Part shown: positions 27,501 through 37,895 of the stretch, piece after piece
How positions within the stretch are numbered: the stretch's first letter is position 1
How the letters are laid out: the number at the start of each line of letters is the position of its first letter
Assembly (NCBI GenBank): GCA_911728455.2
Contig: OU452229.1
Span: 7,057,854-7,121,853, forward strand
Length of the DNA stretch: 64,000 bases
Reading direction: 5' to 3'
Source: Marthasterias glacialis
Taxonomy: Eukaryota > Echinodermata > Asteroidea > Forcipulatida > Asteriidae
Translations under genes and position numbers: made by a program
The notes under the pieces: generated by a model
Told to the model about the DNA's origin: nothing
What the model saw: only the letters and a program-made list of their open reading frames with translations
The model's database searches: none

Positions 27501-30500
27501 GCTTCAGATGGGTGTGTTTCCAACCGAGGCTGATCATGAACTGACGTCACAGGAACGAGTCAACCTCCCCTGTAAAACAGGCAGCCGTGTTTTGGTGTCG
27601 TCTCAAAATGTGGCTATGCTAACATATCAGTTCCCCGCCTCCGGTGCGGCGTTTAGGCTGCTATTTAAACACAAGAGCATCCAGGATCGTAAGTAAACAT
27701 CAATGAAGTAAAAACTATCATCAGAACAGAGTTGAAAAGCAAAGACATACGATCTGGGCGGGGGAAATTGCCCCCCCCCCCCCTCCCCCAAACAAACAAA
27801 AAACAAGCAAACAAACAAAAAATCGAGCAAAACGATGGGGGAAACTCAGGCACAGCCAGAAGAAGAAAACAAAATAAAAATACCTTTTTATTACAAAATG
27901 GTACCTATGTTTTCTTTGTGTAAAATTTCGGGCAAATCAACCCCTTTTCCCCCTTAACCTCTCTTCCCCGTTTACACACACACACACACACTTGTAATGA
28001 AAAGAAATACAGTTTAGATAACCCATCAAATAAAGTTCGGTGTAGTGTCGCTAATGATATTGAAACTTACAATTTGCGACGTTGAGAACGACAATGACAA
28101 TGACACATAGAATGACAATGACGACGATAAAGATGATGATAACGTAATAACATGTATATTGACGGTTTAAATGATTCTGGATATCCTGTTGGTAAGTGAT
28201 GACGTTTTGGAACCAGAAGTGCAATGTAAACGAATGGTATACAAACATGTACATTAAAGCCCCAGCTCAACATTGGTAAACTGACTGTAAAATGCTTCCG
28301 TTCTGTACACAAATCAAGATCTCTGTGATTTAACCAACCTGTGAAAACGTCAGCTCATTTCGTTGTTTCACTTCGCTGAAAAAATTGTAAAAATGCGTTC
28401 AGCATTTTTGTAAGCGTTCTTATAGGCAGGGTTTTCGTCTCGCTGAGACGAAAACTGATTTTGGATCATATTTTATTTATTATTTAAAAAAGAAAACACT
28501 TCAGGTAGAATTATTTCAAAGAAAGTTTTCTACAATCATTATTTTTTATACTATGTAAATCTGTGAACATTTCATGGTGTACCTGGAAGAATGTCGTACG
28601 GCTGTATACGACCTTTTGCCGGGCACACAAATTACAACTTTTTGCCCCAGCAGAAGGTCACAAGCAATAACATGGCTCTTTTGAAAAAGCGTAGGGCATA
28701 ACTGTTGTATATCCGTTGCTAGAATTACACCCAAGACGAGTTTTCCATTCCTATGCGGAACTTAACTTCCCTGAATGACTTACAAACAGCAGAAAAACGA
28801 CCACACTCAGTTTTTCTCGAAACACAATTTTGGATAGTAACTGCTTACGACCTTCTGCCGGTGACACATCCGTTACGACCTTCTTCCAGAGCACACGACA
28901 ATTTATTTTTTTCTTCTTACCAATGTTGAGCTGGGGCTTTAACATTCGTTACACTGTACTTCCGGCTCCAAAACGTCATCACTTACAAACAGAATAGTGA
29001 CAAGAATAACATTCTCGACAATGCAGTGGCGACGACGATTATCATGCTGACGAAGTTAAAACACTAAACCATCATTCACTCAGTATAACCCACTGTTGTT
29101 TTCATGTCATCCTCGGTTGCACTCGAACCTGAATAATAATAATATGATACACGTTTAATTGTATTTGCCAACTGCGTATTGTAAACAAATTCCTTGGATC
29201 GATTTGATGTCGGCTGTGTGTGTTTGCGGCATCCTGTGCAGCATACAGATAAGGTTCACAGAAGTAAGTTTGATAACTACAACGGGGTCGATACATGAAT
29301 ATGTCGGGATAGAAGTAAACTAATACACATCTGTAAATAATCAAAGAGCTAGGTAAACTAAGTTCTTTGTTTGAACTGGTCGAAGGGAGGTAACTTTGCC
29401 TTTTGTGTAAATCAAGTAGAGTCATTGCGGTGTCTCTCAAATCTGACGCCGTCATTTTCAATCTTGATGAAGCAAATTTATGTTTATAAATATCGTCAGA
29501 TCCATGACTTTCACCAGGCAAAATGTTGGAATCTACACAAAATATGCTTTATATGTTGTACGTGATTGTAATTGTTAATAATCAATAAGCGATGAGGATT
29601 TAACATGTTGAAAAATCATTAAAGTATAGTCCTCAAACTGTATAGTATGACAGCTTGAGAATATAAAAGGAAATTTATCTTTTAAAACTTGAATTCTTTG
29701 TGTTTATTACTAACATTCACAAACACTACTTGTGGGGTATTTCCATTTTTGCTCGGAAAATCGAGGACGTCTTCGTTTTATTTTTATTATTATATTGTTA
29801 TTATTATTACAAATGTATTTATTCATTTGTTTTATTAATATTGTTTAATATTTTTTTTGGTTTATCATTACTTTTTATTATTTTTCTGTTTTCGTCTTCT
29901 TCACCAAGAATGAAACGGTTAACAATTAACTTGATTTATATGTGTTAACAGCTTGTAATATCTTCATCGCTGAAACATCCGGGGCCTTCACACTGAGCAA
30001 TTATGGAAGAGAAAGAAATTGTTCGTTCGCTGGTATCTTTCCCGGTTACATCAACGTAATGCACATGGCTGTTGGAAGAGAAACCAACGAAGCAAGACTT
30101 AAGGTATTAAGAAACCCCATCGAATGGAAGCTATTTTGGAAGGGGTTGGGTGGCTGCATTTAACATTCCAAATATCATGAAATCGTGCCATAGTGACAAA
30201 ATATCTAATAGTTAGTTTTGTCATAGAGCAAGGTCCTTGCTCTATGGTTTTGTAGGTAGCTTTTAGAAGGTGGCCTTTTGAGGTTTTTTCTCTAGACTCT
30301 CTGAAATGAATATTAAATACTTGGAAAGATTTAAGCACGGTAGAACAGGAAGTGTTTGTTCGAAGAAATCTACAAATCAGCCAGCACAGTCTTAATTTGA
30401 AGTGCCGAGGTGCCAGTGCGAAATGAAGCGGTGACACCAACCACCACACGCTGGCAACAAGCGAATAATACTCGATGCTCAGCTGAATGCCTTTATGTCC

Positions 30501-32910
30501 TCCATAAAACAACTAAAGGACACCTCGACCTAATATTGGCCTGTGACACGCGGCGTTTTATGCCTCCTAAAATCCGCTACAAAGGCATTTTTAGAGAATG
30601 TTTAACATTAACCAATACTGCATGGCAATCGAAAGGCTCAAAACGGCCGGTCTTCTCTTTGCCTTGACACCTCATTTCTGAACAGTGTCACTGTGATGCA
30701 CTGACTAGATAACACTAAACAAACACAAAATACGTGATTTACACTTATTACAATCGTCTTGTCTTCGCCTATTCTTGACAGAGCAAGGACAAGAGGCAAA
30801 CACGCAGCCTCTTGTGATTTAAAACCAGAATTATGCTGCGCGGTACACGTTTATTGCACCAAGCCAATAATTGTTGGCAGCTAGGGAGGAATGTCTTAAA
30901 TTACTACAGGTTAAGTATTGGATTTTGTAGCGGTGTAATTTATAACCTTGAACTAAAATATATACCCTGTATTTCATTCCTAAACAGTGTAAAGACTTCA
31001 ACGATATGGCGATGTTTCTGGAAGGCAACTCGTTCGAGTTCAGCAAGATGAATATCGAGCAGCGAATGTGTGGACGCACAGGCAAGTCCCCGTTCGTGCG
31101 GGACCCCACCCCCGACCTTGTAGCCCCTTCCGCGGCAGAAGCACAAGCCTACGGCCGAGAAGGTGCAGCATCATCACTGGTCTACAAAAACAGAGCACAG
31201 TGCACTTCAGGTAACATGATCTCATATCATTTTCAGACAGTGCGTTTTATAAACACCATTGTTGAAATATTTATAAATGGTTTATAATCGAAATAAGTTG
31301 TGACACAGTGGTGCCTGGCGCGTGTCCCAACTTCAAGTCCGAGTGGAGCGACTTCGGCTAACGCTATCACCGTTGGCACAAACAGCCACTGTACATTATG
31401 AAGTGACTGTGACGTAGCCGCAGCCGTAGCCTGGAAGCCACATCGGATACGGCCTTATAAAGTTATGCCACCATAATTATTATTTTTTGATTTCGTCAAT
31501 ACCACCGGTGGTCTTCACAAAACTGTAATTCCTAAATTAAGGGACACGGGGGAGTGTGCCTGATTTGAAATGAGATTTCACAGTGACTGGTGAATTGAGC
31601 AATCGTCTTTAAAAGAAACCATTTTGGGGGCTGAACTTAAAACGATTCCGACACGTCCATTCCGTGTATTAGTGAGCAGCTGGTTTGTTGGTTTGGCGTA
31701 AATGCCACGGTTGAACAAGTTGCAAATCTGGCTTGATCTAGCTAACTGCTGATTACCCTTTTCAAGATGACACTTCAATTTGAAGTCAAATGCATTCCAG
31801 CCGTTCTCGCACAGTCTAATCGTGCATCTCTTAAATGACCATGAGAATATGTAATGACGATTGCAATGTCTTTTTTTTTTTTTTTTTGGCAACTTCACTG
31901 TATCTCCTTTTGAGCCATAATCCATTAATTCTTAACACCTAGGTGGATCATGAGAATCATTACAAATGCTTGCCACTGATCCAATGTAGACAAATTTGTG
32001 TGAATAAAGAAATTGGCTTTTTTTCCCCTCCCCTCTATTTTATTCAGCTTGGACGAATTTTTAGAACCCTGAACCCTATCACTCAGCCGAACAACACATC
32101 CAATTTATAGTGCAATGTATCAAAGTAAAGATGTAACCAAGCTGTCCCCACGGCAGCAGTTTAGGCATATAGCGTGTAACCCGGGCCCTGGGGGGCGAAG
32201 TGACAATAATTATACCATATACGAGCAGTTTCGAAATAATTCTCCTAATAAGTTGAGTGTTGTTTTGGATCTTCCTCGTCATGCAGGCAGTTATATGAAG
32301 CAAATTGTTTGGAAGTTGTCTTCCCCCATGGGGCAGTCCAAAACGTACAGTCCGCCGTTAGAACAATCTCTGCTAATCCTCGTGGAAGCGTTTACACTGA
32401 CATCTAAATGATCCAATTTCATGTATGTTGTCGTTGGGGTTGTCATTTTACTGTCCAATTTGCATTTTCCAATTTGACGCCGCAGCTGCGCTATGCAAGA
32501 CTGCCCCCTGTTATCCAATCATTTAATCAAATATGCGCAGGGAAATCTTCCATTTCGTGCGGAAAACACTAGACGTCGGTTAAAATTTCTATTCATCACA
32601 GGGTTTTTTTCCACTTGCTTTTTTTTTTCTCTCTTGAAAAAGAAGCCACGTCAGCTTACTTGCCTTTGCTTTGTGGTTTGCCGAAAAACACCCGTATCAG
32701 CAGTTGGCAAATACCAGCTGCCTTCACTAAAATAGCATACGATGTATCGATTAAAACAATATCGCAATCAAATTACCTTTATTGTATTCTTCACATAAAA
32801 AGGGGGTTTTAAATAGTTTATGTAAAAGGGCAAATTGTGTCGACTCCAGTAAATATATTGAAATATATTGCAATATAAGGCCGCCCATACAAAATGTTGG
32901 TCAGTATTTG

Positions 32911-32944
<34 letters not shown>

Positions 32945-33461
32945 CCTCGTTAATTCAACTTTTGAAGACCCAGCTGAACATTGATGAAGTGTCTCTAAAT
33001 GCTTCCATTCTTTGTAATAAAACCATAGTGTGAAAATTTCATTGTTTCATTCGCGATAAAACAGTAAAAATGCATTTAGCATTTTTGTACGCATATAGGC
33101 AGAGTTTTGGTCTCAAATAAGACGAAAAGTAATTTTGGATCTGATTTTATTTATTATACGAAAACGATACATTTAAGGCATTATAAGGAACGTTTTGAAC
33201 CATCGATATCTTTATACCATGAAAGGTATATGTAAATCTGTGAACATTTGTTTATTTGTTTATTTTTTTTCTTACCAGTGTTGAGCTGGGGTATTATAAA
33301 CTGATTCATTCTTTTCTTCTTGCATTGTTACAGGTATCAATATCCCCTTAATGTGTCAGTTTTCCGTGGTTCGACTGGTATCCAGCGGTCACTTCGAAAA
33401 CTCGCTCACTTTCATATTCACGCGAGAAGCGAAAGAAATAAACGAGTGCTCCGTGTATTAG
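9420..33461 (+). CDS. CRHBP: corticotropin-releasing hormone-binding protein, 7 coding exons
   Basis: Secreted glycoprotein that binds CRH-family neuropeptides and limits their action. Coding exons: 9420-9500, 21322-21418, 26715-26872, 27484-27688, 29952-30103, 30988-31210, 33334-33461; every junction is GT/AG and in phase, giving 347 residues (human about 322). Residues 1-24 are a signal peptide. Ten cysteines match the five family disulfides: 61/82, 105/142, 182/204, 232/259, 313/344, and the first four pairs have the same internal spacing as I recall for human (60/81, 104/141, 183/205, 237/264). Family stretches seen: FFDG, SSQNVAM (about 158-164), RNCSF, VVRLVSSG. Odd: about 40 extra residues between cysteines 259 and 313, with an additional Cys303. 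Seven exons also equals the human gene. Orthology is well supported; exact start of exon 3 is slightly uncertain. Confidence 0.93.
10686..10757 (+). repeat. tRNA-like sequence (pseudo-tRNA or SINE head)
   Basis: A 72-base cloverleaf-like stretch with a seven-pair acceptor stem (GACTAGA/TCTAGTT, first pair G-U), an intact D arm (GCTC/GAGC) and A-box, and a B-box-like GGTTCAAATCC. The anticodon stem has two mismatches and position 33 is C instead of the invariant U, so it is unlikely to be a working tRNA. It shares loop pattern ACGnTAT with the copies at 44890 and 45212. It lies in CRHBP intron 1. Confidence 0.55.
10958..11457. other. assembly gap of 500 N
   Basis: Exactly 500 undetermined bases inside CRHBP intron 1. 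The round length suggests a placeholder rather than a measured size. Confidence 0.99.
11458..15060. other. CRHBP intron 1, no internal gene recognised
   Basis: AT-rich intron with simple repeats. An open frame at about 12468-12719 reads as a hydrophobic segment followed by a polar region, but it has no ATG at its start and no known family resemblance, so it is not called. Confidence 0.4.
15068..15175 (-). repeat. Penelope-type hairpin motif copy 1
   Basis: On the minus strand a short GAC...GTC hairpin runs directly into CGAAACGTCGAGAATAA. The same hairpin followed by GAAACGTYGAGA recurs at 38480 and 54420. Penelope-like retroelements are known to carry hammerhead-ribozyme motifs ending in a GAAAC core; family assignment here is an inference from that resemblance. 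Confidence 0.35.
17555..17760 (+). mobile_element. LINE 3' end fragment
   Basis: A short stretch reads LDWNNLPATI, like the W-N-x-L-P motif near the C-terminus of CR1/L2-type reverse-transcriptase proteins, followed by TA-rich DNA with GTTAAGCGCAATGATC and a 'ctatataagt' tail typical of such 3' ends. Only the extreme 3' end remains. Confidence 0.4.
17882..19065 (+). mobile_element. hAT-type non-autonomous element, interrupted
   Basis: Begins CAGTGGCGTAACT and ends CTAGTTACGGAGCTG, matching the two ends of the intact copy at 37896-38276 in inverse orientation. Flanking eight-base direct repeats CTTCGTCA (17874-17881) and CTTCGCCA (19066-19073) differ at one base. Eight-base target duplications and CAG...CTG ends are characteristic of hAT elements. 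The body is split by a second element at 18191-18975. Confidence 0.8.
18191..18975 (+). mobile_element. TA-flanked MITE family A, copy 1
   Basis: 785 bases beginning GACTGATTGCGCAAC and ending GTCGCGCAACCGGTC, flanked by TA on both sides, as expected for Tc1/mariner-type insertion. It splits the hAT element: the sequence left of it (GTTTTAATA) and right of it (TTGGCCAAAAT) join up when aligned to the intact hAT copy. Further copies lie at 48509-48995 and 55484-56247. Confidence 0.8.
19074..21321. other. CRHBP intron 1, 3' part, nothing recognised
   Basis: Intron sequence with poly-T tracts near 19312 and short open frames on both strands that lack support. It ends in a strong polypyrimidine tract and acceptor at 21320-21321. 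Confidence 0.4.
21322..21418 (+). CDS. CRHBP: CRHBP exon 2
   Basis: Preceded by TCTCTCTCCAG. Encodes residues 28-59 starting ERYFGFDQSAMRVFRRG, a polar linker corresponding to the variable region before the first disulfide. It ends in phase 1 at donor GTGAGT. Confidence 0.75.
21439..21737. repeat. TGTCCGAC tandem and inverted repeat
   Basis: Irregular units of about 30-33 bases containing TGTCCGAC and CAAACCACTA, reading forward up to about 21630, then the same words inverted (GTCGGACATAATGG). The whole can fold into a long imperfect hairpin. It begins about 20 bases after the exon 2 donor. Confidence 0.75.
21920..21951 (+). CDS. possible 32-nt cassette exon of CRHBP
   Basis: A TTTAACTTTAG acceptor, 32 bases and a GTATGC donor. 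If included (ESMSCPVEHIQ) it needs the alternative acceptor two bases downstream in the next exon (TAGAG, exon start 26717). Omission gives a simpler gene that matches vertebrate exon number, so this is probably not constitutive. Confidence 0.18.
23195..23487 (-). mobile_element. tRNA-Leu-derived SINE, copy 1
   Basis: On the minus strand it starts GTGTCGTGGCCGAGCAG, with ACTGGACTCAAGC (anticodon-loop region like tRNA-Leu CAA) and GGGTTCGAGTCC (B-box), then a body with GGACGTAAAGCCGTAGG and ending near CCATTACAAGGTGC. The same body recurs on the plus strand at 57803-58062. It lies in CRHBP intron 2. Confidence 0.75.
23603..23848. repeat. GGTCA/TGACC degenerate tandem repeat
   Basis: About nine irregular units of 20-35 bases, each with GGTCAnnnTGACC-like inverted half sites and often CCTGGAA. 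One unit, GGTCAGCCTGACC at about 23750, is a perfect inverted repeat with three-base spacer, the form bound by oestrogen-receptor-type nuclear receptors. Confidence 0.6.
24000..26714. other. CRHBP intron 2, nothing further recognised
   Basis: AT-rich intron with a poly-G tract near 26335; no exon or element ends are identified. Confidence 0.4.
26715..26872 (+). CDS. CRHBP: CRHBP exon 3
   Basis: Encodes residues 60-112, starting ECPYDVITQPGEYYIRAS and ending CVDNSFIE, with cysteines 61, 82 and 105 of the first two disulfides. Acceptor GTTGTTGTAG is followed directly by AG, so a two-base-shifted acceptor is possible. Phase 0 donor GTATGA. Confidence 0.88.
27484..27688 (+). CDS. CRHBP: CRHBP exon 4
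   Basis: Encodes residues 113-180 (FFDGVVLQMGVFPTEADHEL onward, through SSQNVAM). FDG, the C142 region and SSQNVAM are near-identical to vertebrate CRHBP. Ends in phase 1 at GTAAGT. Confidence 0.92.
28258..28938. mobile_element. TTAA-flanked MITE (piggyBac-like), full copy
   Basis: 681 bases, begins AGCCCCAGCTCAACATTGGT and ends with its exact inverse, flanked by TTAA on both sides (28254-28257, 28939-28942). It contains an 11-base perfect inverted repeat (GTTTTCGTCTC/GAGACGAAAAC). It sits in CRHBP intron 4. Confidence 0.85.
29952..30103 (+). CDS. CRHBP: CRHBP exon 5
   Basis: Encodes residues 181-231, beginning PCNIFIAETSGAFTL and containing RNCSF; cysteines 182 and 204 form the third family disulfide. 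Enters in phase 1 and leaves in phase 0 (AAG, then GTATTA). Confidence 0.9.
30988..31210 (+). CDS. CRHBP: CRHBP exon 6 (with lineage-specific insert)
   Basis: Encodes residues 232-305. The first part (CKDFNDMAMFLEGNSFEFSK to C259) aligns with the fourth disulfide. The second part (about 260-305, rich in Ala, Pro, Arg and Ser) has no counterpart that I recall in vertebrates and adds Cys303. Ends in phase 1 at GTAACA. Confidence 0.9.
32967..33291. mobile_element. TTAA-family MITE, shorter copy
   Basis: Starts GACCCAGCTGAACATTG and ends TTACCAGTGTTGAGCTGGGG, with interior phrases shared with the 28258 copy (GCATTTTTGTA, TCTGTGAACATTT). It ends about 40 bases before CRHBP exon 7 and follows a 32-base poly-A run. 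Confidence 0.7.
33334..33461 (+). CDS. CRHBP: CRHBP exon 7 (C-terminus and stop)
   Basis: Encodes residues 306-347 (GINIPLMCQFSVVRLVSSGH onward) and ends at TAG 33459-33461. VVRLVSSG matches vertebrate VVRMVSSG. Cysteines 313 and 344 are the fifth disulfide, ten residues closer together than in human. Confidence 0.9.
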
Positions 33462-33516
33462 TAGGAAGTCCCAGTCGACAGGTCAGATATAAATTTATCA
33501 TTTGATACACCAAAAT

Positions 33517-33522
33517 AATAAA
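33517..33522 (+). terminator. CRHBP: poly(A) signal AATAAA for CRHBP
   Basis: AATAAA 56 bases after the stop codon. Cleavage would be expected near 33535-33550, giving a very short 3' UTR. A distal signal cannot be excluded. Confidence 0.4.
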
Positions 33523-34500
33523 CAAGAAAATAGTGGCAGCTAATTGCCTTGTAGTAATTGCAAGTTTTATTTGCAGGATTGCTTACAAGTTTTTAAATCT
33601 AGATTGGTAATCAAAACTTCCACTATATGATACAAACACATACATAGAAGGACACATTGAAGAAACCGTCTCGCTAACAGTGACAGGTAATATTGATAGG
33701 GAACTGTGCAAGTTGGCATTCGAGTATAACTTTTCGTTCTTACTTGAAAGCAAAGGTATGACAATCTCCAGATTGGATTATTCCTCTGTAAATGAGTAAA
33801 GTTATTCTTTCTGATTAAATTATTTTGAAGTTTTGAAAACCAATCAACCAGTGACAAATATTCCTTTGCTTTAATTGGTAGCCTAGCGGGCAGATAGGCA
33901 TACAAATTTCTACGGGCTATTTATTAGGTTAGTCCTTCTGAATCAATTGTTACGCGCGAATTGTCCGCTCTAAAGATGAAATTACTCCATGACGTACATG
34001 CAATCTGCAAATAATTGCAGCTGTATAAGACATTGAGTTTGTTATTCACATCCGTCCTCATGTCGTCCCATGTCCCTCATCGGCGCCGGTGATAGTGCCG
34101 TTTTCACGGGGGATATGATCAAGATATTCGCCCTATTCCCAATGATGTACACGCTGTTATTTCAGCCTATACTACATATTGTGAAGCGACTGCTCTCAAC
34201 AAGAGAAACTTAACTCAATTATAAACTTGTCATTGTTGTTATTCGCGTTCTTCTCCTCCGAGTTGTTCTATAGAACCAAGGTATTCCCTGGTGGAATTAC
34301 GGGTTTCATGACACAATCAATACAAGAATTGGCGAACAGCGAAGAAAGGACCGCATGTGGACCTGGAATAAGTTAACCAGGCTTTGATTATTTTTACTGG
34401 ATCCGATATTATGATCAATAACGGGGCAATTGTGAAGCACGGGAGCGTGTCTATTATTGCCACATGATTGAATGGTCTACCTGCCTTTTTTTCCCCATAG

Positions 34501-34625
34501 TTGCTGGAGATTCCGACGGCATTGTGTATCGGGTACCGTTCATGACATCAGAAGAATATCTACTTGGATTCAGTCGAGACATATCAGAATATAGGAATCT
34601 GTTGTATAAGGTCTGCTGCTATTGA
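34501..34625 (+). CDS. unassigned candidate exon
   Basis: It follows a very strong acceptor (CCTGCC, T-run, CCCCATAG). The phase-1 frame reads VAGDSDGIVYRVPFMTSEEY and continues to a TGA at 34623-34625, with a weak possible donor (AAG, then GTCTGC) at 34611. Because CRHBP exon 6 ends in phase 1, this could be an alternative last exon of CRHBP; it could equally belong to nothing. I recognise no family. Confidence 0.22.
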
Positions 34626-37340
34626 ATGTTCCGATGGCCAGTTTTATGTCTGAAACAGTTGGGACCATCAGTGTTTACACTCCAATGTACATACCAGATA
34701 ATTAAATAAACAGTAGTAGGCCTACTCTTATTATATGTAAATCTCAGTAAAAGTAAACTCATCTTTCCTTCGACTATTTTGTCTTGTCTAAAGAAAGGTG
34801 TTCTAAAAACTAAATCATTATTTTGTGGTGGGATGATACATCTTTAACTTGTTGGGATTCTTTAGTATCCTAAAGCATTCCATTGAGTTTAACTGGCAAT
34901 GGGTGAACACTTTGTAACATTCAATTGAATGAGTTGCTTCCTCTACGACGACCGTTTCACTTTGCCCAAATTTAAGGTAAAATTTAGTTTTCTGTGTTCG
35001 AGCATATTGTATTAAATTATAGCGTGTATAATTACAATCAATCGATCCGAGTTCATCCATGTTTATAAACAAATAAAAAAAAAGAGTTGTACTATCCCCT
35101 CAGTTTCTATCAAATGTCTTAGGTTTATTTCTTAATCATTTTAAAACACTGCCATCATTTGAAATTCATTCCATTAAATAAACCTGGTTGAAAATGCACC
35201 CCCTTTATGTTAAACTCTAGAAATATTTCACAGCTGTCTTGGATAAAAGAAAACCTGGTCTTGTCATTTGTCTGTTCAGACCTTTATGTGTTCCCTTGTG
35301 ACGAGGGGGGTGGGGGAGATATGTTGCTAAGACATTCAGTCAATATTTGGGAGTGCGGATTTGACAAGCTGAGTTTCCGATTACTTAAGTGATTGACTTG
35401 CAGCTGTATCTTAAGCACCTAATATCAAGCTGATAAATTGATTTGAATCAACACAGTTGAAAAAAAAGCTTTAAGGTTTTTTTTTTCTTCTTCTTCTTCT
35501 TTCTTCTTTCTTTCTTTCTTCAATTTCTTCCCTCTTAACATAAAAGTACTTTGACTGAGTGGGACATGTATTTTCGCCCGGAGCTGTATAGCAAATTCTT
35601 TATTGGATGTGCTGCAGATTTTGGAATCAGCCTTTTGGGAATTCTATGGTTTATTCATGTATTGTTACAATGACTTTATGCTGAAACGAATTGAAATGAA
35701 CCCTCAAATTGATAGCAGGATATGATTTAGAGGCATATTTGACACCTTGATTGTCTTGTTTACCGAAAAAGATAAATTCTTGAACTTGGGTTATCAGACG
35801 TTATGGCTGTGTGCGTGACAGTTTCTATATATAATTGCTTATTATATTAATATTGTTTTATGTTTAAAAAAAGAGAACAATTCGTTCCGTTCCGTTATCA
35901 TCTTGCCCACGAATGGTGCGATTTTAAAGGAAAAAACTTTTAAAAATATAGATTTAATTCGCATTGTGTACGTAGCGCATTATTAACATGTCAATAAAGA
36001 CATTGTGAAATTAATAACGTTATTCAAGAGTGAAGTATCTTAAAACGATTTTTGTAATGTTTATTTATTTATTTATTTACTTATTTGTGTTTATCATCCT
36101 TTTTTTTAAGAGCTGATTGAAAATACAACATCAAATAACATAGCGTGGTTATTGCCGCCATACTTAATTTAATTTTGTAGAAAAAATAATTTGTCATGGA
36201 TTTTCTTTAAGATTCGGTCATAACTTCTAATGATGCATTCAACTGCGTCATCGTTCAAAACACATCAATATCAAAATCATTTTGAATTTTTCCCCGCGGG
36301 TACAATTATTTTCCCCGCTTTGTCGTTGCGTTTGGGGATGGTGTTTGGCCATGTCACAATGTGACACCCACCCCTTTAGTTACCTGCATACATCGTTTTA
36401 AAATGGATATTTTGTGAATTCATGATTTAATATTACCTACAGGGTTAGATACGCTCTCTCATGTACAGGACTAATCCACCATTTTCAAACCATCAGTGTG
36501 CTGTTAATTATCTCTATTGTATATGATTAGTATTTTATTATATAGTTGACGCCAAAACAAAAAGAGCAAATAAAACAATAAGAAAACCACAACAACACTA
36601 AGTCGATTATTGTTCTGTTAAATGTCACGATCTAAACTAAAAGGAGAGTGGAGTTTCATAATAATTTATATAAAAAATAGTTTTCATAGGTGGAAACTTA
36701 TTAATAATCATATTTTAATTTTATCACAGTTACAATTCGAGGAATAAATTAGTCATAATGAGCACGTGTGTTATTATGGACTTTTCGACGTGTACCAATA
36801 ATGACCCACAACCGATTTGAACCATTTATGTTGGTCCATGCCGGACATAACATACATGCGAAAACTTATAGTAACTTCAGCCCCAATTAGTTGAGTTGAA
36901 TGACTGTGGTATTGAGGTCCAAGGATGTCCTTGGCCATCTTATTATTCAATCTTAGATTGTCAGATTGTCGAGATACCAAAAAGGGCATGAATGATGACT
37001 ATTACACGAAGGAACCAGACATGTGCAATCCAAACAAAACTAGGGATGAGTGTATAAATTATTACAAGCCACCGATGAGTATGGGGTGATGCACACGTCA
37101 CTGTATACTCTCGATTAATCCGTCTTGGTATGCATGAAGAGCCATCTTGCTTATTGTGTCCTATTCCCTGTACTCACAAATGTTACTAGCTTATGTTGAT
37201 TATGGGTCCGTAACCAGATCTTTAATAATTTGCTGGAGCACTTTCACATTTACAAATAATTTAGTTGTATTATTTTATTACACATCCAAGAGCGTAGTTA
37301 GCGCCAATAACAGGATGATTAGGAAACGAGAAGAAATGTT
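34626..37340. other. intergenic, nothing recognised
   Basis: AT-rich DNA with a (TTC)n tract at about 35478-35531 and short tandem (TTTA)n near 36061. No exon or repeat ends are identified. Confidence 0.45.
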
Positions 37341-37344
37341 TAGT

Positions 37345-37515
37345 TTTAGATATGGGAGGAAAATCTTAACGGAGGGAAACCCACGCAATCAAGTTGGGGC
37401 TGAAAACCCAATCCACATGCAAGGCTCCGGTCTGAGGTGGGATTCAAACCGGGGTCCACAGAAGTGAAAAGCAAGGAAAGAAACCACGGGACCAACCTGA
37501 TGCCCAATGCCTTAC
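37345..37515 (-). mobile_element. tRNA-derived SINE-like repeat
   Basis: The minus strand contains GGTTTGAATCCCAC, a B-box-like T arm, next to phrases (GGGAAACCCACGCAATCAAG and CTGAAAACCCAATCCACATG on the plus strand) typical of a dispersed invertebrate SINE. The boundaries are approximate. Confidence 0.45.
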
Positions 37516-37895
37516 TGTAAGAAGATGCCAAATACCTTACTGTAAGAAGGTTCTTTGAAATATTGCTTCTGTTTCTGTGGAGACAATAGTTTTTTACCTA
37601 ACACCACCCACTACTGACTGAAGGTCTCTTCCCGGATCCCACAGCATCCTGAGTTGTCATTCTGTGTCTTCCCCTGTCCATTCAAACGTGCAGTCATCCG
37701 GCCACCTGGTGGGGCGGAATAATGGCCACGCCCGCGCTTCCTATTGCAGCAATGAGCACTGAGGTGTACAGTGTTTACAAGTCCGTATTATACCAACGAG
37801 ACTATCAACATATTTTAGACCTATATTATACATGAGGAGCCCTAAAACCATGGCTTACCGTGTGTGGTGGGAAAACTTAGTGCCTCACAGGATCG

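Noticed and set aside
29102-29521. 139-codon open frame on the minus strand in CRHBP intron 4
   Set aside because: No homology recognised and no splice partners; intronic chance frame.
30099-30512. 137-codon open frame on the minus strand
   Set aside because: Lies opposite the end of CRHBP exon 5 and its intron; composition and lack of motifs suggest chance.
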